This document shows positions 13,992 to 18,316 of a DNA stretch of 18,316 nt, piece by piece (the stretch's first letter is position 1; each line of letters begins with the position of its first letter). Position numbers and translations under genes: made by a program. This DNA comes from Veillonella sp. Lineage in GTDB: Bacteria; Bacillota; Negativicutes; Veillonellales; Veillonellaceae. The stretch is from contig NZ_DXLG01000026.1 of NCBI RefSeq assembly GCF_019414865.1, forward strand, positions 1 through 18,316, read 5' to 3'. Below the pieces are notes generated by a model. The model was not told the DNA's origin. It ran no database searches and was given only the letters and a program-made list of their open reading frames with translations.

Positions 13992-14656
13992 TACTTGCCA
14001 CCTTCTTCCTTCTTAGCAGGTTGTTTCGCTTCTGGCAAAACTTCACCTTTGTAAATCCATACTTTAATGCCGATACAACCATATGTTGTATGAGCTTCAG
14101 CAGTACCGTAGTCGATGTCTGCACGAAGTGTATGCAAAGGAATAGAACCTTCACGGTAGGATTCGCTACGAGCGATTTCAGCGCCGCCAAGACGACCGCT
14201 TACCATGATTTTAATACCTTTTGCACCTAAGCGCATTGTACGACCTACAGCTTGTTTCATTGCACGACGGAAACCGATACGGCGTTCCAATTGGCCAGCA
14301 ATGTTTTCTGCAACCAAAATTGCATCCATGTCTGCTTGTTTAATTTCTGCGATGTTAACGTCCACTTGTTTGTCAGTGAAACGAGTCATTGCTTTTTTGA
14401 TATCTTCGATACCAGCACCACCACGACCGATAACCATACCTGGTTTTGCAGTGTGGATAGTCAATTTAATACGTTTATTTGTACGCTCGATTTCAATGCG
14501 GGAAATACCAGCAATGAAAAGGGTTTCTTTCAAGAAGTTACGAATTTTTACGTCTTCATGAAGATTAGCAGCGAAATCTTTATCTGCATACCATTTTGCG
14601 TCCCAATCTTTTACGATACCGACACGCAAACCGTGTGGATTAACTTTTTGACCCAC
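13991..14656 (-). CDS. rpsC: 30S ribosomal protein S3
   Basis: S3 forms part of the mRNA entry pore and its helicase activity. The 221-residue protein has the N-terminal MGQKVNPHGLRVGI block and a type II KH domain with the GxxG loop in VIGRGG (75-80). The S3 C-terminal domain includes IMVSGRLGGAEIARSE (about 149-164) and TTYGCIGIKVWIYKGE. A short lysine-rich tail (AKKEEGGK) ends it. AAGGAGG-type sequence precedes the ATG. The stop overlaps rplP by one base. Confidence 0.98.
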   Translation of the reverse strand: MGQKVNPHGLRVGIVKDWDAKWYADKDFAANLHEDVKIRNFLKETLFIAGISRIEIERTNKRIKLTIHTAKPGMVIGRGGAGIEDIKKAMTRFTDKQVDVNIAEIKQADMDAILVAENIAGQLERRIGFRRAMKQAVGRTMRLGAKGIKIMVSGRLGGAEIARSESYREGSIPLHTLRADIDYGTAEAHTTYGCIGIKVWIYKGEVLPEAKQPAKKEEGGK

Positions 14657-14672
14657 TCTGTTTCCCTCCTTC

Positions 14673-15008
14673 TTAAGCTCTTTCTTTAACTACTACTGTT
14701 ACATGGCTAGTGCGTTTCAAAATTTTGAAAGCTTGACCACGGGAACGAGGATGAATGCGTTTTAATGTAGGGCCTTGATCAACGAAGATCTCGGATACGT
14801 AAAGATTGTCAACATTCATATCGAAATTATGTTCAGCGTTTGCGATTGCAGAACGCATTACTTTTTCTACTACATCAGCGCCAACTTTCGGAGTGAACTT
14901 CAAGATGGCAAATGCTTCGCCGATGTTTTTACCGCGCACTAAATCTGCAACGATACGGATTTTACGAGGCGCGATTCGGATATGTCTAGCGATTGCTTTT
15001 GCTTCCAT
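14673..15008 (-). CDS. rplV: 50S ribosomal protein L22
   Basis: L22 lines the nascent-peptide exit tunnel, and its beta-hairpin forms part of the constriction where macrolides act. The 111-residue protein starts MEAKAIARHIRIAPRKIRIV. The extended hairpin lies at about 79-95 (GPTLKRIHPRSRGQAFKI), without insertion or deletion that I can see. AGGAGG lies upstream of the ATG. It sits between rpsS and rpsC, as in nearly all bacteria. Confidence 0.97.
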   Translation of the reverse strand: MEAKAIARHIRIAPRKIRIVADLVRGKNIGEAFAILKFTPKVGADVVEKVMRSAIANAEHNFDMNVDNLYVSEIFVDQGPTLKRIHPRSRGQAFKILKRTSHVTVVVKERA

Positions 15009-15021
15009 GTATTATTTCCTC

Positions 15022-15303
15022 CTATTTTTTGCCTGTAGATTTTTCGTCCTTACCATGACCTTTATAAGTACGTGTAGGAGCGAACTCACCTAATTTATGA
15101 CCTACCATATCTTCTGTAATGAATACAGGTACATGTTTGCGACCATCATGCACAGCAATTGTGTGGCCTACAAAACTTGGGATAATAGTAGAGGCACGGG
15201 ACCAGGTTTTTACAACTTTCTTTTCGTTAGTTTCGTTTAAAGCTTCAACTTTCTTAAGCAAATGATCTGCTACGAAAGGGCCTTTTTTAATAGATCTGGA
15301 CAC
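15022..15303 (-). CDS. rpsS: 30S ribosomal protein S19
   Basis: S19 lies in the 30S head, with S13, near the A-site tRNA. The 93-residue protein has the family signature MSRSIKKGPFVADHLL and the core WSRASTIIPSFVGHTIAVHDG (about 34-54, with HNGR-type segment HDGRKHVPVFI). GEFAPTRTYKGHGKD follows near the end. The start codon is GTG, with AAAGGAG upstream at proper spacing. It follows rplB by 23 bases. Confidence 0.97.
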   Translation of the reverse strand: MSRSIKKGPFVADHLLKKVEALNETNEKKVVKTWSRASTIIPSFVGHTIAVHDGRKHVPVFITEDMVGHKLGEFAPTRTYKGHGKDEKSTGKK

Positions 15304-15326
15304 TATTTTATCTCCTTTCCTTTATC

Positions 15327-16157
15327 CTATTTTGTACGACGTTTAATGATTAAGCTGTTAGAAGCTTTTTTCTTGTCGCGAGTTTTAACACCATGTGCTG
15401 GTTTGCCCCAAGGTGTAACAGGATGTTTACGACCAACAGGAGATTTACCTTCACCACCACCATGTGGATGGTCACAAGGGTTCATTACAACACCACGGTT
15501 GCCAGGGCGAACGCCCATCCAACGATGACGACCAGCTTTACCAATTACAAGGTTGCTGTGGTCAGCGTTACCAACAACACCTACTGTTGCACGGCACTCT
15601 TGACGAACACGACGCATTTCACCAGATGGTAAACGAAGAATAGCATAGCCATTATCTTTACCCATCAATTGAGCAGATGTACCAGCGGAACGAACGATTT
15701 GGCCACCTTTACCGATTTTCAATTCGATATTGTGGATTTGTGTACCGTCTGGAATATTAGCCAATGGTAAGCAGTTACCAGGTTTAATATCGGACTCAGG
15801 ACCGGAGAATACAACGTCACCAACTTTTAGACCGTTAGGAGCTAAAATGTAGCGTTTTTCACCATCAGCGTAGTTAAGCAAAGCGATACGAGAAGAACGG
15901 TTAGGATCATACTCGATTGTTGCTACTTTAGCTGGAATATTATCTTTAGTACGTTTGAAGTCAATAATACGATATTGACGTTTATGACCGCCACCTTGGT
16001 GACGAACTGTCATTTTACCAGTATTGTTACGACCACCTTTTTGAGAAATCTTAGCTAGCAAAGATTTTTCTGGTTTGCTTGCTGTGATTTCGTCGAAGGC
16101 GGATACTGTCATAAACCGGCGACCAGCGGAGTACGGTTTAAATGATTTAATTGCCAT
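15327..16157 (-). CDS. rplB: 50S ribosomal protein L2
   Basis: L2 is the large primary 23S rRNA-binding protein near the peptidyl transferase centre and is needed for subunit association. The 276-residue protein has the N-terminal KSFKPYSAGRRFMTV, the OB-fold and SH3-like domains (about 60-200), and the conserved loop CDHPHGGGEGKSP (228-240). His230 in that loop matches the functionally important E. coli His229. The basic tail ends KKRRTK-like (IKRRTK). AAGGAGG precedes the ATG. Confidence 0.98.
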   Translation of the reverse strand: MAIKSFKPYSAGRRFMTVSAFDEITASKPEKSLLAKISQKGGRNNTGKMTVRHQGGGHKRQYRIIDFKRTKDNIPAKVATIEYDPNRSSRIALLNYADGEKRYILAPNGLKVGDVVFSGPESDIKPGNCLPLANIPDGTQIHNIELKIGKGGQIVRSAGTSAQLMGKDNGYAILRLPSGEMRRVRQECRATVGVVGNADHSNLVIGKAGRHRWMGVRPGNRGVVMNPCDHPHGGGEGKSPVGRKHPVTPWGKPAHGVKTRDKKKASNSLIIKRRTK

Positions 16158-16183
16158 TAGTGGGCCTCCTTACAACTAGACTC

Positions 16184-16468
16184 TTAGACACCTTCAAAGA
16201 ATTCAATGGATTCGCCAGCTTTCAAAGTAACGATAGCTTTTTTGTAATCGCTGCGTTTACCTTGTGTACGACCCATGCGTTTAGTTTTGCCTAAAACACG
16301 AATAGTAGCTACTTTTTCTACTTTTACATTGAAGATTTTTTCAACTGCTTGACGGATTTGCACTTTATTTGCAGTCAAAGGCACACGGAAAGTGTATTTG
16401 CCTTCTTCCATAAGCATAGTGGATTTTTCGGTAATAACCGGGCGGATTAGTACATCATGTAATTGCAT
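16184..16468 (-). CDS. rplW: 50S ribosomal protein L23
   Basis: L23 surrounds the tunnel exit and anchors trigger factor and signal recognition particle. The 94-residue protein opens MQLHDVLIRPVITEKSTMLM, the usual start. It has the tunnel-side loop rich in basic residues (TKRMGRTQGKRSDYKKAIVTL region, about 62-82). The ATG shares one base with the rplD stop (TAATG), and GAGGAGG in the last rplD codons is the ribosome binding site, so translation is coupled to rplD. Confidence 0.97.
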   Translation of the reverse strand: MQLHDVLIRPVITEKSTMLMEEGKYTFRVPLTANKVQIRQAVEKIFNVKVEKVATIRVLGKTKRMGRTQGKRSDYKKAIVTLKAGESIEFFEGV

Positions 16469-17091
16469 TATCCAAGTACCTCCTCGATTTTTGCGACAGC
16501 ACCTTTAGTAATGAAGAGCTTATCGTAATGAAGAAGATCGAAAATGTTCATACCTTCGCAAGCCAATGCTTTAACACCTTGGATATTGCGAGCGGAACGT
16601 TCAACATTTACATCACCTTCAGTGATGAACAATACTTTTGCATCACCAACATTGAAGCTATTGATAATATTCAATACTTCTTTAGTTTTAGGAGCTGCTA
16701 ATGTGATTTCTTCCAAAACGTATAATTCGCTATTATTCACTTTATCGCTAAGAGCAGATTTAACTGCTAAACGTCTAGCCTTACGAGGCATAGCTTTGTA
16801 ATAGCTGCGAGGTTGTGGACCAAATGTAGTACCGCCACCAATCCAGATTGGGGAACGGCTGGAACCGGAACGTGCACGACCAGTACCTTTTTGTTTCCAA
16901 GGTTTGCGGCCACCGCCACGAACCATACCTCTAGTTTTTGTTGCATGTGTGCCGAGACGTTCGTTAGACAATTGACGAACTACGGCTTGATGCATTACGG
17001 CTTCGTTAACTTCAACGCCGAATACTGCATCGTTTAACTGTATTTCACCGACTTTAACGCCGGATTGATTATATGTTGCTACTGTAGGCAT
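16468..17091 (-). CDS. rplD: 50S ribosomal protein L4
   Basis: L4 lines the exit-tunnel constriction opposite L22; in E. coli it also represses the S10 operon by acting on its leader. The 207-residue protein has a globular Rossmann-like fold. The long rRNA-threading loop at about 55-100 contains GGGRKPWKQKGTGRARSGSS (given as location), where macrolide-resistance mutations map in other species. AGGAGG precedes the ATG by eight bases. It overlaps rplW by one base. Whether it regulates the leader at 18084-18263 is unknown. Confidence 0.97.
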   Translation of the reverse strand: MPTVATYNQSGVKVGEIQLNDAVFGVEVNEAVMHQAVVRQLSNERLGTHATKTRGMVRGGGRKPWKQKGTGRARSGSSRSPIWIGGGTTFGPQPRSYYKAMPRKARRLAVKSALSDKVNNSELYVLEEITLAAPKTKEVLNIINSFNVGDAKVLFITEGDVNVERSARNIQGVKALACEGMNIFDLLHYDKLFITKGAVAKIEEVLG

Positions 17092-17117
17092 TACATAATC
17101 CTCCTTTCGACAAATGA

Positions 17118-17759
17118 TTATTTAACAGGTTTAACCGTGTTGCGAACCATAACCAAGCTACCTTTAGCGCCTGGGATACCACCTTTAACCAATAAAAGGT
17201 TACGTTCAGCATCAACTTTCACAACGGATAAGCGTTGTACGGTAACTCTGTAACCACCCATTTGTCCAGGGAGTTTTTTACCTTTGTATACCTTACCGCC
17301 GCCACCGGAGATCATAGGACCGATGGAACCAGGTTCACGGTGAGATTTAGAACCATGAGTTTCAGGACCACGGGAGAAGTTATGGCGTTTAATTGTGCCA
17401 GCAAAACCCTTACCTTTACCTGTACCCACTACGTCCACCAATTCACCTTCTGCGAAGATATCAGCTGCCAGAGTTTGGCCTACTGTGTAGTCAGCTGCAT
17501 TAGCTACGCGAACTTCGCGAAGATATTTAACTGGAGCTACGCCAGCTTTGTCGAACTGACCTTTTACAGGTTTTGTTAAATGTTTTTCTTTAATGGAACC
17601 GTAACCAATTTGTACTGCTTCGTAGCCGTCTGTTTCAACAGTCTTAACGCGCACTACAACGCTTGGGGTAGTTTCCACTACTGTTACAGGAACTAATTGG
17701 CCTTCAGCTGTGAAGACTTGAGTCATTCCTAATTTTTTACCCAAAATAGCTTTAGACAT
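17118..17759 (-). CDS. rplC: 50S ribosomal protein L3
   Basis: L3 initiates 50S assembly and sends a loop towards the peptidyl transferase centre. The 213-residue protein starts MSKAILGKKLGMTQVF. It contains GTGKGKGFAGTIKRHNFSRG (112-131), then HGSKSHREPGSIG (135-147), the centre-facing loop where pleuromutilin and linezolid resistance changes occur in other species. The GQMGGYRVTVQ and AERNLLLVKGGIPG blocks complete the fold. The loop includes a short glycine run (SGGGG at 151-155). AAGGAGGT precedes the ATG. Confidence 0.98.
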   Translation of the reverse strand: MSKAILGKKLGMTQVFTAEGQLVPVTVVETTPSVVVRVKTVETDGYEAVQIGYGSIKEKHLTKPVKGQFDKAGVAPVKYLREVRVANAADYTVGQTLAADIFAEGELVDVVGTGKGKGFAGTIKRHNFSRGPETHGSKSHREPGSIGPMISGGGGKVYKGKKLPGQMGGYRVTVQRLSVVKVDAERNLLLVKGGIPGAKGSLVMVRNTVKPVK

Positions 17760-17771
17760 TATCGCACCTCC

Positions 17772-18083
17772 TTATAGTTTTATTTCAATAGATACACCAG
17801 CTGGTAAATCTAAACGAGTGATAGCATCTACTGTTTTCGAATTTGGTTCAAGAATATCGATTAAGCGTTTATGTGTACGCATTTCGAATTGTTCACGAGA
17901 ATCTTTGTTTACGTGTACAGAACGAAGAATTGTGAAGATATTCTTTTCTGTTGGCAATGGAATCGGACCAGATACCATAGCGCCATTTCTTTTTGCAGTG
18001 TCTACGATCTTAGCAGCGCTTTGATCGAGAGCTTTGTGGTCGTATGCCTTAAGGCGAATACGGATTTTTTGCTGTTTAGCCAT
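17772..18083 (-). CDS. rpsJ: 30S ribosomal protein S10 (NusE)
   Basis: S10 is a 30S head protein and, as NusE, links NusG and NusB in antitermination. The 103-residue protein is full length: KIRIRLKAYDHKALDQSA (about 6-23), GPIPLPTEKNIFTILRS (39-55) and REQFEMRTHKRLIDI on the extended loop. The ATG is preceded by AGGAGG at 11 bases, a little far, and by a candidate upstream ORF that ends two bases before the ATG. It is the first gene of the S10 cluster and follows tuf, as in most Firmicutes. Confidence 0.98.
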   Translation of the reverse strand: MAKQQKIRIRLKAYDHKALDQSAAKIVDTAKRNGAMVSGPIPLPTEKNIFTILRSVHVNKDSREQFEMRTHKRLIDILEPNSKTVDAITRLDLPAGVSIEIKL

Positions 18084-18085
18084 TA

Positions 18086-18130
18086 TTAATAATTCCTCCT
18101 GTCGTCCATTTCATGAATGGGCTGCTCCAT
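18086..18130 (-). CDS. Possible 14-residue leader peptide upstream of rpsJ
   Basis: A short ORF encodes MEQPIHEMDDRRNY. It starts at ATG 18130 with GGAGGAG (18138-18144) seven bases upstream, and stops two bases before the rpsJ ATG. Its tandem AGG AGG arginine codons are the rpsJ ribosome binding site itself. Translation would thus open or occlude that site and could hand ribosomes on to rpsJ. I do not recognise the peptide, and it could be chance; only the ribosome binding site and the exact abutment support it. Confidence 0.35.
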   Translation of the reverse strand: MEQPIHEMDDRRNY

Positions 18131-18139
18131 AGAAATTCT

Positions 18140-18151
18140 CCTCCGCAGAGG
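18140..18151 (-). other. Small hairpin over the leader-ORF ribosome binding site
   Basis: On the minus strand CCTC-TGCG-GAGG forms a four-base-pair stem. Its 3' arm is part of the GGAGGAG that would serve the upstream ORF. It is short, so stability is doubtful; if real, it would partly mask translation initiation of that ORF. Confidence 0.25.
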
Positions 18152-18186
18152 CAACCTTCTACTTCATAGTTTAAAAACACAACACT

Positions 18187-18208
18187 AGAGCGGCATTACT
18201 GCCGCTCT
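18187..18208 (-). terminator. Hairpin between tuf and rpsJ, possible weak terminator
   Basis: Perfect eight-base arms AGAGCGGC / GCCGCTCT flank a six-base loop. On the minus strand the stem is followed by AGTGTTGTG and then TTTTT (18173-18177), so the T-run starts about ten bases late. This is a strong GC-rich stem but an imperfect intrinsic terminator. It probably ends part of the tuf transcript and lets the rest read into rpsJ, or acts as a processing or attenuation structure. No convincing promoter was seen in 18084-18263. Confidence 0.55.
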
Positions 18209-18263
18209 GAATGCTGCATGTATTGTGCTCAACGCATCACTACGATGAGCATAAAAGGTTAAA

Positions 18264-18316
18264 TTAACCTTCGATTTCAGTTACAACGCCAGCGCCTACT
18301 GTATGGCCACCTTCGC
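18264..18316 (-). CDS. tuf: Elongation factor Tu, C-terminal end (partial)
   Basis: The last 17 codons before the TAA at 18264-18266 read EGGHTVGAGVVTEIEG, the conserved C terminus of bacterial EF-Tu domain 3. The gene is cut by the window edge. EF-Tu delivers aminoacyl-tRNA to the A site. Its position just upstream of rpsJ matches the str-S10 junction of Firmicutes. Whether a second tuf exists cannot be told. Confidence 0.93.
   Translation of the reverse strand, partial: EGGHTVGAGVVTEIEG

Noticed and set aside
13542..14054. Plus-strand open frame of 170 codons opposite rplP and the end of rpsC
   Set aside because: It is an antisense shadow of highly conserved genes, has no ribosome binding site, and its composition (Thr, Phe, Cys, His rich) is that of reverse-complemented ribosomal genes. 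The other plus-strand frames were rejected for the same reason.
13960..14190. Minus-strand frame of 76 codons within rpsC
   Set aside because: Out-of-frame overlap with rpsC and rplP, which are unmistakable; no ribosome binding site or recognisable protein.
1..18316. Mobile element, CRISPR array, prophage or defence genes
   Set aside because: No direct-repeat arrays, transposase-like or phage-like proteins, or tRNA/rRNA genes seen; the window is contiguous conserved core genome.

Overview
The window is a nearly complete bacterial ribosomal-protein 'superoperon', followed downstream by an energy-coupling-factor (ECF) transporter module and truA. Every supported gene lies on the minus strand, so transcription runs from position 18316 towards position 1. 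By eye the GC content is low to moderate, and almost every gene has a strong AGGAGG-type ribosome binding site. The gene order (tuf / S10 / spc / alpha / ecfA1-ecfA2-ecfT-truA, with no rpsD between rpsK and rpoA) is that of Firmicutes such as Bacillus subtilis. The long zinc-free S14 and the short-LID adenylate kinase are unlike Bacilli. Together with the overall protein sequences, these point to a Negativicutes bacterium, most likely Veillonella or a close relative. That genus assignment is recognition, not a computed result.

Layout in transcription order: the last 17 codons of tuf (18264-18316); a structured 180-base leader (18084-18263) with several hairpins and a possible 14-codon upstream ORF; the S10 cluster rpsJ-rplC-rplD-rplW-rplB-rpsS-rplV-rpsC-rplP-rpmC-rpsQ (18083-13061); the spc cluster rplN-rplX-rplE-rpsN-rpsH-rplF-rplR-rpsE-rpmD-rplO-secY-adk-map-infA-rpmJ (13036-5920); and the alpha cluster rpsM-rpsK-rpoA-rplQ (5896-3695). 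A strong intrinsic terminator at 3648-3683 closes it. After a 283-base AT-rich gap come ecfA1-ecfA2-ecfT-truA (3411-29), overlapping one another by 1, 11 and 4 bases.

The genes form one growth-related programme: ribosomal proteins of both subunits, the translocon SecY, initiation factor IF-1, methionine aminopeptidase for processing nascent chains, adenylate kinase, and the RNA polymerase alpha subunit. Spacings are 1-39 bases or small overlaps, except for the 71-base rpsK-rpoA gap, which carries a candidate extended -10 promoter. The ECF module supplies the shared ATPase/T-component core of a vitamin or metal importer. No substrate-binding S component lies here.

I found no mobile element, CRISPR array, tRNA, rRNA or plus-strand gene, and nothing that amounts to a new system. 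The observations most worth a second look are in the tuf-rpsJ leader, the rpsK-rpoA gap, the ecfA leader, and a few gene starts that ribosome binding sites place downstream of the longest possible ORF.
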